Under the pieces are notes generated by a model. The model was not told the origin of the DNA and ran no database searches. It worked only from the letters and a program-made list of their open reading frames with translations. 64,000 nucleotides of DNA from Paenibacillus zeisoli (GTDB lineage Bacteria > Bacillota > Bacilli > Paenibacillales > Paenibacillaceae), in NCBI RefSeq assembly GCF_003994465.1, contig NZ_RZNX01000003.1, positions 186,234 to 250,233 on the forward strand, in the 5' to 3' direction. The position numbers and the translations under genes are program-made. Of this stretch, positions 18,275 through 26,826 are shown piece by piece. How positions within the stretch are numbered: position 1 is the stretch's first letter; each line of letters begins with the position of its first letter.

Positions 18275-18498
18275 TTGCTCAAATAAGTCCGAATTTAACC
18301 ATTTTACTGAATAAACATCCACTTTTCTCCCTATATCGCAATATCGCTTTAGTTTTTCGTACATTTAACCTATTAATAAATCCATCATTTGGAGCATACA
18401 ACTATGAAGAATTTCGAGCTTTTAGACCCAAAATTGTCACATTCCTTATCTTCCTTTCATTTGTACATGTTTACCACCCTTTAAATGCATTTATTGGT

Positions 18499-18510
18499 GC
18501 AAAGGTTTGA
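18499..18510. promoter_or_regulatory. Degenerate operator upstream of the neopullulanase promoter
   Basis: GCAAAGGTTTGA resembles the regulon core with one base changed (AAAGGTTT). It lies 20 bp upstream of the -35 box of the next promoter. Confidence 0.35.
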
Positions 18511-18530
18511 ATGATTCTTGATAAATCTTG

Positions 18531-18560
18531 TTGTTTAACAATATATGGACATGCTATAAT
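18531..18560 (+). promoter_or_regulatory. Promoter of the neopullulanase gene (extended -10)
   Basis: TTGTTT (18531-18536), an 18-bp spacer and TATAAT (18555-18560) with an upstream TGC, which makes it an extended -10 element. It predicts a start near 18567 and a leader of about 150 nt. Confidence 0.65.
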
Positions 18561-18566
18561 CCTGAG

Positions 18567-18717
18567 CAATGAAAGAAGCATCCCTTTAATCCGGGATATG
18601 CTATCTTCTTTCACAACAAAAAGGCAATGTTACCTGCAAGGTACAACCTCGCTCGATTTTATAGAGACAGGGTGTGCCTTTTTTGCACATCCTCACAAAA
18701 TTCAAGGAGGAATTAAA
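18567..18717 (+). promoter_or_regulatory. Structured 5' leader, possible attenuator
   Basis: The leader contains a hairpin TGAAAGAAG / CTTCTTTCA (18570-18578 and 18605-18613) with an inner ATCCC / GGGAT stem. It is followed by AAAAAGGCA (18618-18626), complementary to TGCCTTTTT (18675-18683), whose T run is terminator-like. An alternative stem GGTGTGC / GCACATC (18671-18691) would sequester the same bases. Two exclusive structures before a strong AAGGAGG suggest transcription attenuation. I recognise no known riboswitch or T-box core, so the ligand, if any, is unknown. Confidence 0.4.
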
Positions 18718-20460
18718 ATGTTACTGGAAGCTGTCTATCACCGACCAAAGCTGAACTGGGCCTACGCCTACGACAAGGAAACTATTCACCTCCGAATCCG
18801 GACCAAGAAAAATGACCTGTCTCACGTATATGCTTGGGCAGGTGATAAGTATGCATGGGATCGTACAAGAGAGCTTGTGCCGATGCGTGTTATGGCCTCA
18901 GACGAGATGTTTGATTACTGGGAATGCAATGTGAAGCCTCCCTACCGCCGACTGAAATACGGATTCCTGCTGCAAAAGGGCAGTGAGAAGCTATGGATGA
19001 CCGAATACGAGTTCACTCCGGACATGCCCACCAACCCGGATCGCTTGTTTGAAATTCCATACATAAATCCGGTCGATGTCTACACGCCACCAGCTTGGGT
19101 GAAGGATGCCGTGTTCTATCAGATCTTCCCAGAGCGCTTTGCGAATGGGGACACAAGCAATGATCCCGAAGGAACACTTCCATGGGGCGGCAAGCCCGAG
19201 CGGGATAACTTCTTTGGAGGGGACCTCCAAGGGGTCATCGACCATCTGGATCATTTGACTGAGCTGGGGGTCAATGCCATCTACTTCACGCCGCTATTTG
19301 CAGCCACTACGAACCACAAATATGATACTGAGGACTATTTGAAGATTGATCCGCAGTTTGGTGATGCTGAAACGCTGAAGAAGCTCGTTAAGCTGTGCCA
19401 TGACCGGGGTATCCGTATTCTACTGGATGCCGTGTTTAACCACTCGGGCGGTACCTTCGCTCCGTTCCTGGATGTACAAGAGAAAGGCGAAGCGTCCAAG
19501 TATAAGGACTGGTTCCATGTGAACAGCTTCCCGCTTGAAGTGAAGGATGGCATTCCTTCCTATGACGCCTTTTCATTTGAAGCGCATATGCCGAAGCTGA
19601 ACACTGGGCATCCAGAAGTTAAAGAGTACCTGCTAAAAGTTGCTGAGTACTGGATCAAAGAGGTCGGCATTGATGGATGGCGCCTCGATGTAGCCAACGA
19701 AGTGGATCAGGGATTCTGGCGCGAGTTCCGCAAAGTGGTCAAGAATGTGAACCCGGATGCCTATATTTTGGGCGAAATCTGGCATGAATCCTCCCCTTGG
19801 CTGCAAGGTGATCAGTTCGATGCCGTAATGAACTATCCGTTTACTTTTGCAGTCACCGACTTTATCGTAAATGGAACCCTGGATGCCGGCGGCTTTGCCA
19901 GCGCCATTGCCGTACAGCTGTCGAGATATCCGCAGCAGGCGAGCGAGGTTGCCTTCAACCTGATTGACAGCCACGATACTGCGCGTCTATTGACTCTCTG
20001 CGACGGGAACAAGGACAAGCTGAAATTGGCTGCCGTATCGCTCTTCACTTACATGGGAACACCATGTATCTATTACGGGGATGAAATCGGCATGGATGGC
20101 GGCCCGGATCCGGACTGCCGTAAATGTATGGTATGGGAGCCTGAGCAGCAGGACCGCGAATTGTTCGCCTTTTATCAGCGCCTGATTCAAATCAGAAAGG
20201 ACCACCCGGCCCTGCGCACTGGCACGATCAAGTTCCTCTCCGCCGGTAAAGGGGAGACGAAGCTGGCTTATGAACGCCGCCTCGGTGACGAGACCGTGAT
20301 TGTCATGCTGAACAATGACAGTACGATTCAGTCGATTGAAGTGGATGTCTACGAGAATTCATGGAAAGACGAATTCACAGGCAAAGTATGGAACGCCGAG
20401 CGCGGCAAGCTGTCCGTGCGGCTTCCGGCTTACGGATTCGCCATTTTATCCGCGAAGTAA
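18718..20460 (+). CDS. Neopullulanase / cyclomaltodextrinase (GH13_20)
   Basis: A 580-residue intracellular amylase-family enzyme that opens cyclodextrins, pullulan and maltodextrins to maltose-size products. The N-terminal 120 residues are a CBM34-type domain (LLEAVYHRP...YAWAGDKYAWDRT), followed by the TIM barrel. Catalytic residues visible are Asp324 in GWRLDVANE, Glu353 in LGEIWHE and Asp420 in DSHDTAR. There is no signal peptide. The start at 18718 is set by AAGGAGGAATTAAA; the frame is open further upstream but runs through the promoter. It is transcribed divergently from malE, which fits import followed by cytoplasmic breakdown. Exact substrate preference cannot be read from the sequence. 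Confidence 0.92.
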   Translation: MLLEAVYHRPKLNWAYAYDKETIHLRIRTKKNDLSHVYAWAGDKYAWDRTRELVPMRVMASDEMFDYWECNVKPPYRRLKYGFLLQKGSEKLWMTEYEFTPDMPTNPDRLFEIPYINPVDVYTPPAWVKDAVFYQIFPERFANGDTSNDPEGTLPWGGKPERDNFFGGDLQGVIDHLDHLTELGVNAIYFTPLFAATTNHKYDTEDYLKIDPQFGDAETLKKLVKLCHDRGIRILLDAVFNHSGGTFAPFLDVQEKGEASKYKDWFHVNSFPLEVKDGIPSYDAFSFEAHMPKLNTGHPEVKEYLLKVAEYWIKEVGIDGWRLDVANEVDQGFWREFRKVVKNVNPDAYILGEIWHESSPWLQGDQFDAVMNYPFTFAVTDFIVNGTLDAGGFASAIAVQLSRYPQQASEVAFNLIDSHDTARLLTLCDGNKDKLKLAAVSLFTYMGTPCIYYGDEIGMDGGPDPDCRKCMVWEPEQQDRELFAFYQRLIQIRKDHPALRTGTIKFLSAGKGETKLAYERRLGDETVIVMLNNDSTIQSIEVDVYENSWKDEFTGKVWNAERGKLSVRLPAYGFAILSAK

Positions 20461-20468
20461 TATGAAAG

Positions 20469-20491
20469 GCCGCCGAAAGGCGGCTTTTTTT
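20469..20491 (+). terminator. Terminator of the neopullulanase gene
   Basis: GCCGCC-GAAA-GGCGGC, a stem with a GNRA tetraloop, is followed by seven T. Confidence 0.92.
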
Positions 20492-20629
20492 GTTTGGCGG
20501 CACAGGTGGGGGAAAAGCTAGAATTCAGGGGAAAAGTGAAAAATAACCTTAGAAAGGCAACTCTTATAGCTCTTATAAGTTATAATCATCTTACATATTT
20601 TCGAACTTCTTCCTATATTAGGGATGGTG

Positions 20630-21100
20630 ATGCCGATGATCATACTCTTCCTTCTGGCTCTCCTGCCTCTAGTCTATGTTTATCTCCGCAAGAAAGAGGA
20701 CTATCTGGAACTAAAGCGCCCAGCCCGGATAATCGGCTTTATTTCCATTTACCTGGTCATCTGCTTTGCCTGCGCTGTTGTGGTGTTTACTGAAATGGGG
20801 ATTGTCTATCTGGGCGGTCTGCTCGTGGGTGGAATCCATTTTACAAGCTCATTCTCACTCGTATGGGCAACTACCATGATTATCTTGATTAGTGAAATTG
20901 TGCATGTGTTCATTCGAGTTACTACAAGATTGTATACTAAGAAACTCCCTAATTGGCTTATAGAAATATGTACCCTTCCAGTCTCCATGGGGATAATTTT
21001 CTTCGTTCCGCGCCTCTTTGATATGAAGGTATCCTGGTTGGCGGCAGTTGTAATAACTGGACTAATATTCATTGCTAACTCTGTAATTAGAGAGAATTAA
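20630..21100 (+). CDS. Hypothetical polytopic membrane protein
   Basis: About 156 residues with four or five hydrophobic segments (MIILFLLALLPLVYVYL, IIGFISIYLVICFACAVVV, WATTMIILISEIVHVFI and two near the C-terminus) and few charged loops. No family is recognised. Start choice is uncertain: ATG codons at 20624, 20630 and 20636 are all in frame. AGGG at 20620-20623 favours 20630. A TATAAT at 20581 could be the -10. It stands alone between the maltodextrin genes and the exported protein at 21186. Confidence 0.6.
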   Translation: MPMIILFLLALLPLVYVYLRKKEDYLELKRPARIIGFISIYLVICFACAVVVFTEMGIVYLGGLLVGGIHFTSSFSLVWATTMIILISEIVHVFIRVTTRLYTKKLPNWLIEICTLPVSMGIIFFVPRLFDMKVSWLAAVVITGLIFIANSVIREN

Positions 21101-21185
21101 CTTACTTCCACCCATTTGCCCTTTGCTGTGGGAATATGAAACTTTTACCAGACTGGGCGCGTTTAACTAGGTGGAGGCGATCAAC

Positions 21186-21830
21186 ATGAAATCGAAACAA
21201 ATTACTGCAGGTATACTTTCACTCGCTATTGGCTTGACCTCAGCGGGCATGGCCATGGCTGCACCTGCTGCTAACGGAGCGCAATCCGCTGCAAAGACTC
21301 AATCTGCTCCGGCCAAGAAAACGGACAAACCAACAGCTCCGGCTCAAAAAGTGACGGACCCTGCCCTAATCAAGAGCTTGAACCATGAGACGGCTATTCC
21401 GCTGCTGGTTGATGCAGAGAAAAGATATTTCTACGCGCTTAGCGGAGGAACTGGGACAGGTGGTGAGATGGAGACTTTCACCGAGAATGGCAAGGAATAC
21501 CGCTACTTATTCGCGGATATTGATACGAAGGACGAATTACTGAAGTACCTGATGAAGAGCTATACGAAGCAGGCGAGTGAATTTTTCATCAAGAAATTCA
21601 TCATCGTTCACGAAGGACGGCTTGCGCAGCTGAATGCCGATACCGGCAATCTGCTTGAGTTCGGGAGAGCTACGGCCAAGATGATCAGCATGACCCCGAC
21701 TAAGCGGGTCTATAAGATCAATGTTCCTTTTCCCAAAGAGATTAAGGAAAGTTCCAAGTACATCATGGTGAAGTTCGAGAAGGTCGGCGATTACTGGAGA
21801 GTTGATACGGCACCTCAGCTAATCTTCTAA
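21186..21830 (+). CDS. Exported protein, probable IseA-type DL-endopeptidase inhibitor
   Basis: A 214-residue secreted protein. GGAGG eight bases before the ATG at 21186 fixes the start. The signal peptide ends in AMA-AP near residue 26, followed by a Lys/Ala/Pro-rich linker. The mature part has RYFYALSGGTGTGG, YRYLFADIDTKDELLKYL and RLAQLNADTGNLLEFGRA, which resemble the IseA (YoeB) family of Bacillus. Those proteins bind and inhibit peptidoglycan DL-endopeptidases and temper autolysis. The assignment is by remembered pattern, not a search. The neighbours offer no functional support. Confidence 0.6.
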   Translation: MKSKQITAGILSLAIGLTSAGMAMAAPAANGAQSAAKTQSAPAKKTDKPTAPAQKVTDPALIKSLNHETAIPLLVDAEKRYFYALSGGTGTGGEMETFTENGKEYRYLFADIDTKDELLKYLMKSYTKQASEFFIKKFIIVHEGRLAQLNADTGNLLEFGRATAKMISMTPTKRVYKINVPFPKEIKESSKYIMVKFEKVGDYWRVDTAPQLIF

Positions 21831-21924
21831 ATGCTGCATCACAGCCGAATGGTATCCAATCTTGGGACAAGCTTAGAATAGTTAGTTAATCCAGCCATTA
21901 TGCCGTATATACCAAGCAAGCCGC

Positions 21925-21965
21925 AAAGCCCTGCCCTGAATCTTCTGATTCGTGAGCAGGGCTTT
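21925..21965. terminator. Bidirectional terminator
   Basis: A 10-bp stem AAAGCCCTGC / GCAGGGCTTT has a nested GAATC-TTCT-GATTC hairpin inside its loop. It lies between two convergent genes. Confidence 0.8.
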
Positions 21966-21995
21966 CAATTTATACATGCCATGTATCCAGGCGGT

Positions 21996-24788
21996 TCAAT
22001 TCTCCCGATCATACATCACCATAACCGAAATCCCCGGAACCCGGACTCTCCCCTCTCTCCCATCCACTACCTCAAGAACAGCAGTCCCGGCGGCTGTGTC
22101 GTTAACGACTACACGCCATTGCCCATTGTTGGGCGGCAGGCTAACCTCGCAAGCCTCACTATTTGCGTTATAGATCACAACAATACAGTTCCAGGCATCC
22201 TTACAGGCATGGTTATCGATCTGAAAAGAAACCACGTTTCCCTCCGCACGCAGAATCTGCAAATGCTCGTTCACGGCCTCCCGGGTACTCAAGCGGAAGG
22301 CGGGATGATCTTGTCGCAGCCGGATCAGCCCTTTGTAGTAGTCAAATACATAACGGAATCTATGCTTGTTCCTCCAGCGAATCCGGTTAATCACATCCGG
22401 GCTCTTATAGCTGTTATGATCCCCGAATTTGGTTCTGAGCATCTCATCCCCCGCATGAATCATCGGAATTCCCTGTGAGGTAAGTACAATCGCATTAGCC
22501 AGCAGCGTTCGCCTTACTGATTCGTCATGCAGTACATCCGCTCCCTCTCCCACTCCCTTATAAGGCTCCGCTTGGTTCACGGCCTCTTCGATGGAACCTC
22601 CGCTGCGCAGGGTACCATCCCGCATCTCAAGCATCCCCATTTCGTGCAAGAGTCCTCGCGCTGCGATTACCTTATCCCAGAGAATATAGTTATCATGGGC
22701 AGTTACATAATTGATGGATTCTGCAGGAGAATGGGTGAATGTATCAATGGATCCTTTTACCCCGGCGGCTATATCTCCCTCTGTACCCGGTTCGCCCGTA
22801 GCGAATCCCCGGTGCCCTCCATCACTGTCCCCTTTGATTGCGATGCGGAAGTTATCGTTAAATACGCCAAATCCCCGGTGCCGCTGGCTGCCCTTCAAAG
22901 TTTTTTTCTCATGTGGCAGGGTGGTTCCGCCCATATCCCAAGGCTCGCCGTAGATAAGAATACCTGGATTAATCTCATGAAGCATCCGTGTCACTTCAGC
23001 CATCGTGTCTATGTCGATCAGACCCATGAGGTCTAAGCGAAAGCCATCGACCTGGAATTCCTCCGCCCAGTACCTGACCGAATCCAGAATGTACTTGCGT
23101 ACCATGGGGCGCTCCGAGGCTAGTTCGTTCCCGACCCCGGTTGCATTGGTATACCTGCCTGTGTCAACGGTACGGTAATAGTAGCCCGGTACGATCTTGT
23201 CGAAAGGCCCATCGTCCGTGGAAAATGTATGGTTGTACACCACATCGAGCACAACCCGCATCCCTTGATCATGCAGCGCCTGCACCAGCTCCTTGAACTC
23301 CCGGATCCGGCTCACGGGATCACACGGGTTCGAAGAGTAGGACCCTTCCGGAACGTTGTAATTCTGCGGATCATATCCCCAGTTATACTCCGGATTCATC
23401 CCGTTCCCTGCTTCGTCAGACAGCTCGTTCACCGTTGCATAATCGCTGCAGGGAAGCAGCTGCACATGGGTGATCCCCAGCTCCTTCAAATGTTCGATCC
23501 CGCTCATAAGTCCATCTGATGTAGTGGCGCCCAGCTCGGTAAAAGCTTTGAATTTACCCTTATTCTCCAGTCCTGCGTGATCATCCACCGAGAAATCACG
23601 AACATGCAGCTCATAGATCACCGCATCCGTGGGCTGCATCATTAGAGACTTCTCCCCGGGTAACCATCCGGCCGGATTCGACGCAGCCAGATCTATGACT
23701 ACGGATCTCTGCCCGTTAGCCGTTACGGCCTTCGCATATGGATCGACGGCAGTATGCGAGCTTCCGTCCGCAAAATCCACCTTGTACATATAACATTGCC
23801 CCGCCAAATTGCCCCTAACTAATGCAGACCATACTCCGCAGGATGACCGCCTCATGAGCACGGTACTTCGCATGTCGTTGTGATCAGGCACAATACCATC
23901 GGTATTATAAATCCCGGCATCATCATATAATAAGAGACTTACCTTGGCTGCCGTAGGTGCCCAAAGCTTGAATTCGCTCTCGTAGGATGTATAAGTAACC
24001 CCGAGATCCCGACCCTCATAATAGAATTCAGGCTGCTCCAGAATATGACGCATTGTCACTTTAGCCGGAGAGAAATAGCTGCTCTTCAGTAGATAGGTTC
24101 GGGTTACATCGAATTGTTCACGATTCAAAATTTTAATGGTCAGAGAGCAGTCTCCTGTTCTCACTGCGGTTACAGGCACATTTTCCTTCGTTGCCCCATC
24201 CAGTAACTGGACAGTCTTCACATCTTCATCCGTAATATATTCACTTGCTACAGCGATTAAAGAATCCGCGGCATCCGCAAGGGCTGAACGAAATTTAGGT
24301 GATACATCGGCTTCAGCAGGGTCATAATATACCTGCCTGTCATCTTGAACGAGCCAAATACTAACCTCTTGGCCGCCTTCCGGTATAACTACTCTCCTGG
24401 CTGCCTCCTGGTCCGCCCAATCGTTACCGTTCATGCTCCATCTCGTTATGAGCTCAATCCGGGGTTCAGGTAGCTCTATAACCGCCACTGCAAAACCCTT
24501 CCCATCCACAGCACGAAATGGATAGCTGCGCCCCTCCTGATGGTCATACCATATCCACAAGTTCCAGCCTTCAAGCTGCTGATCATAGCGGAAGTAGTGA
24601 ATGTTGTACTTATATCTCATCCCTGTCCCCGGCTGGTCTGCACCTTCTAACCAATCCACGTTGCAATCACATCCTGTCAGTTCCGCGAGGGGTCTTCTGT
24701 ATGCGCTTTCCGAAAAAAAAGAGTATGTTATGTGGGGGTATCCTCGCCGGAAGAAGTGTTCGTGCTCCCTTATGGATGCACGTCTCAT
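21996..24788 (-). CDS. Type I pullulanase (GH13_14), cytoplasmic
   Basis: A debranching enzyme that hydrolyses alpha-1,6 links in pullulan and limit dextrins. The domain order is a CBM41-like start (YNIHYFRYDQQLEGWNLWIW, from residue 59), a CBM48-type domain near residue 280 (LGVTYTSYESEFKLWAPTA), then the catalytic barrel with the pullulanase signature YNWGYDPQNYNVPEGSYSSN. Catalytic candidates are Asp in DGFRLDLMG, Glu in YGEPWDMGG and Asp in TAHDNYI. There is no signal peptide. The first 56 of the 930 residues look unlike the family and lack a ribosome binding site. The ATG at 24620 (MRYKYNIHYF) is a plausible alternative start. It is divergent from the regulator gene and belongs to the maltodextrin set. 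Confidence 0.88.
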   Translation of the reverse strand: MRRASIREHEHFFRRGYPHITYSFFSESAYRRPLAELTGCDCNVDWLEGADQPGTGMRYKYNIHYFRYDQQLEGWNLWIWYDHQEGRSYPFRAVDGKGFAVAVIELPEPRIELITRWSMNGNDWADQEAARRVVIPEGGQEVSIWLVQDDRQVYYDPAEADVSPKFRSALADAADSLIAVASEYITDEDVKTVQLLDGATKENVPVTAVRTGDCSLTIKILNREQFDVTRTYLLKSSYFSPAKVTMRHILEQPEFYYEGRDLGVTYTSYESEFKLWAPTAAKVSLLLYDDAGIYNTDGIVPDHNDMRSTVLMRRSSCGVWSALVRGNLAGQCYMYKVDFADGSSHTAVDPYAKAVTANGQRSVVIDLAASNPAGWLPGEKSLMMQPTDAVIYELHVRDFSVDDHAGLENKGKFKAFTELGATTSDGLMSGIEHLKELGITHVQLLPCSDYATVNELSDEAGNGMNPEYNWGYDPQNYNVPEGSYSSNPCDPVSRIREFKELVQALHDQGMRVVLDVVYNHTFSTDDGPFDKIVPGYYYRTVDTGRYTNATGVGNELASERPMVRKYILDSVRYWAEEFQVDGFRLDLMGLIDIDTMAEVTRMLHEINPGILIYGEPWDMGGTTLPHEKKTLKGSQRHRGFGVFNDNFRIAIKGDSDGGHRGFATGEPGTEGDIAAGVKGSIDTFTHSPAESINYVTAHDNYILWDKVIAARGLLHEMGMLEMRDGTLRSGGSIEEAVNQAEPYKGVGEGADVLHDESVRRTLLANAIVLTSQGIPMIHAGDEMLRTKFGDHNSYKSPDVINRIRWRNKHRFRYVFDYYKGLIRLRQDHPAFRLSTREAVNEHLQILRAEGNVVSFQIDNHACKDAWNCIVVIYNANSEACEVSLPPNNGQWRVVVNDTAAGTAVLEVVDGREGRVRVPGISVMVMYDREN

Positions 24789-24899
24789 ACCAGACGTGAA
24801 ATCTGCGGCTGCTACAGTGTATGAATCTTGAGTCCGCTTGGTTCGCTGAATCCCTTTCCCTCGGTTGAAAAATTCATGCTGGAACTGCGCTCTATTTAC

Positions 24900-24929
24900 T
24901 TTACAATAGCTTTCGATTAAGATTACAAT
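24900..24929 (+). promoter_or_regulatory. Promoter of the LacI-type regulator
   Basis: TTTACA (24900-24905) and TACAAT (24924-24929) with an 18-bp spacer. A degenerate operator, GCAAACGGTTCC (24936-24947), follows the -10 directly and would cover the transcription start. This suggests autoregulation. Confidence 0.65.
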
Positions 24930-24962
24930 GTAAAAGCAAACGGTTCCACGAAGGAGGTTGCC

Positions 24963-25997
24963 ATGGCTGTAACCATTAAGGATGTTGCCAAGAAGGCCGG
25001 AGTTTCACCCTCCACCGTGTCCCGGGTATTATCCAATCACCCCCGAATTAGCACTCAAACCTCCATTAAAGTGAAGGAGATTATGGAGCAGCTCGGTTAT
25101 CATCCGAACATCATGGCCAAGAGCCTGGTATCGAAGACAACCGAAAGCATCTGCATTATTCTGCCAAAGCCGGCAGAGGAGCTGTTCTCCAACCTGTTCT
25201 TTATGGAGCTAATTCGCGGTATTGTCACTCAAGCTAACCGTTCCGGATATGATGTGCTACTCAGTTCAGGCGCGAATGAGAAGGAAGAGGTTGAGGCTGT
25301 TGCCCGTCTCTTGAAAGGCCGCCGTGTAGATGGTGCCATTCTTCTGTATTCCCGCAACGATGATCCGGTGATTGAATTTCTGCATGCGAACAATTATCCG
25401 TTCGTGATTGTCGGCAGAAGCAATGACCATCCCGATGTCTTGTCTGTTGATACGGACAATGTTCAGGCCGCGTACGATGCAACGAAGCATCTGATCTCTA
25501 TGGGCCACGAACGTATCGGCTTCGTAAGCGGTCCGCCGAATTTGACGGTCTCTCAAGACCGGATGAAGGGTTATCAGGATGCACTAATCGACGCGGGTCT
25601 CGAGATGCGTCCCGAGTGGATTGTTGAAGGAGAATTTCTGCAGGACAGCGGCTATCGTGCTATGTCCTTCATTATGAGCCTTCCGAACCGCCCGACCGCC
25701 CTTGTCGTTGTCGATGATATGGTGTCATTCGGAGTTCTGCGGGGTCTACACGAGCTTAACTTCAAAGTACCTGATGATATTTGCCTGGTCAGCTTTAACA
25801 ACATTACGTTATCAGAGCTGTCCACACCGCCAATCAGCAGTATTGACATTGGCATCTACCATCTGGGCTACACCGCCTCACAAATGCTGATTCAGAACAT
25901 CCAGAACGGTGAAGATATAACTTATCAGACTCGTCAGATTATTCCGCATCGCTTGATGATACGGGAATCTTCTATGCTGTCACTACCGAAAAGGTGA
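24963..25997 (+). CDS. malR: LacI-family regulator of the maltodextrin genes
   Basis: A 344-residue repressor. The N-terminal helix-turn-helix is IKDVAKKAGVSPSTVSRVLS (residues 4-23), followed by a hinge with NIMAKSLVSKTT and a periplasmic-binding-like effector domain (DAVNHSGG-free, sugar-binding type). AAGGAGGTTGCC precedes the ATG. It lies between pullulanase and the pgmB-maltose phosphorylase operon, and AAACGTTT-type sites occur at each flanking promoter. In Bacillota, MalR proteins of this class respond to maltose or maltodextrins. The symbol is given by that analogy. Confidence 0.85.
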   Translation: MAVTIKDVAKKAGVSPSTVSRVLSNHPRISTQTSIKVKEIMEQLGYHPNIMAKSLVSKTTESICIILPKPAEELFSNLFFMELIRGIVTQANRSGYDVLLSSGANEKEEVEAVARLLKGRRVDGAILLYSRNDDPVIEFLHANNYPFVIVGRSNDHPDVLSVDTDNVQAAYDATKHLISMGHERIGFVSGPPNLTVSQDRMKGYQDALIDAGLEMRPEWIVEGEFLQDSGYRAMSFIMSLPNRPTALVVVDDMVSFGVLRGLHELNFKVPDDICLVSFNNITLSELSTPPISSIDIGIYHLGYTASQMLIQNIQNGEDITYQTRQIIPHRLMIRESSMLSLPKR

Positions 25998-26016
25998 CTT
26001 ACGGGACACAAATAAC

Positions 26017-26043
26017 TGAAGCTGAAATGCTTCATTTATTTTT
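26017..26043 (+). terminator. Weak terminator after the regulator gene
   Basis: TGAAGC-TGAAAT-GCTTCA is followed by TTTATTTTT. The stem is only 6 bp, so some read-through into pgmB is likely. Confidence 0.55.
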
Positions 26044-26053
26044 AACACTTTGT

Positions 26054-26067
26054 ACAAACGTTTGCGC
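26054..26067. promoter_or_regulatory. LacI-family operator upstream of pgmB
   Basis: ACAAACGTTTGCGC contains the perfect palindrome CAAACGTTTG (26055-26064). It is the best-conserved operator in the window, 25 bp before the pgmB start. Confidence 0.75.
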
Positions 26068-26088
26068 TATTTAGAGGAGGAATCATTA

Positions 26089-26739
26089 ATGGCATCTATT
26101 CAAGCTTGTTTATTCGACCTCGATGGTGTCCTAGTCGACACTGCTAAGTATCACTACCTGGCTTGGAAACGTCTAGCTGAAGAGCTTGGGTTTGTATTTA
26201 CGGAACAAGATAATGAGCGTCTAAAAGGGGTATCCCGCACTGCATCTCTTGAAATTCTGCTTGAAATTGGCGGAATCAAGCTGGATGACGCAGCCAAGCA
26301 GGAGCTCGCTGAACGCAAGAACAACTGGTATGTGGAATCCATTACAAGCATGGACGAAACCGAGATTCTTCCCGGAGCGCTTGAGTTCCTGAAAGAATGC
26401 CGCAGCAATGGTCTGAAGGTGGCTCTCGGCTCTGCCAGTAAGAACGCCATGCTGATTCTGAATAATACGGGCCTTACTCCTTACTTCGATGCTATCATTG
26501 ATGGCACCAAGACAGCCGCTGCCAAGCCAGATCCAGAAGTGTTCGTACTTGGGGCCAAGGAGGTTGGAGTTCCGACCGAGAACTGTGTTGTGTTCGAAGA
26601 TGCGGAAGCAGGTATTGAAGCTGCGGTGCGCGCAGGAATGCGCAGTGTAGGTATTGGAAGTCCAGATACCCTCAGCCGTGCCAATCTGGTTGTTCCTTCC
26701 CTTCAGCAAATGTCTGTAAGCCGGTTGGCTGAACTGTAA
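26089..26739 (+). CDS. pgmB: Beta-phosphoglucomutase
   Basis: A 216-residue HAD-superfamily mutase that converts beta-glucose 1-phosphate to glucose 6-phosphate. The nucleophile motif is FDLDGVLVDTAKYH (Asp10 and Asp12 by this start), the cap has GVSRTASLEILLEIGG, motif II is LGSASKN, and the C-terminal metal motif is VVFEDAEAGIEAA. The start at 26089 is fixed by GAGGAGG, eight bases upstream. It is followed by maltose phosphorylase, which makes exactly its substrate, so the two form one pathway unit. Confidence 0.94.
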   Translation: MASIQACLFDLDGVLVDTAKYHYLAWKRLAEELGFVFTEQDNERLKGVSRTASLEILLEIGGIKLDDAAKQELAERKNNWYVESITSMDETEILPGALEFLKECRSNGLKVALGSASKNAMLILNNTGLTPYFDAIIDGTKTAAAKPDPEVFVLGAKEVGVPTENCVVFEDAEAGIEAAVRAGMRSVGIGSPDTLSRANLVVPSLQQMSVSRLAEL

Positions 26740-26826
26740 CAGCCTCCCTGCCTGTGCAGAGTGATTTCCTAGAGAGCTGAGAAGACTAATTAAAACTACT
26801 AGTATCTTGTAAAGGAGCCGGTATAA

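Noticed and set aside
18511..18717. N-terminal extension of the neopullulanase frame by 69 residues
   Set aside because: The stretch contains the promoter and structured leader, and AAGGAGG plus the CBM34 start fix translation at 18718.
18567..18717. T-box or known riboswitch before neopullulanase
   Set aside because: The conserved T-box sequence (AGGGTGGNACCGCG) and other riboswitch cores I know are not present.
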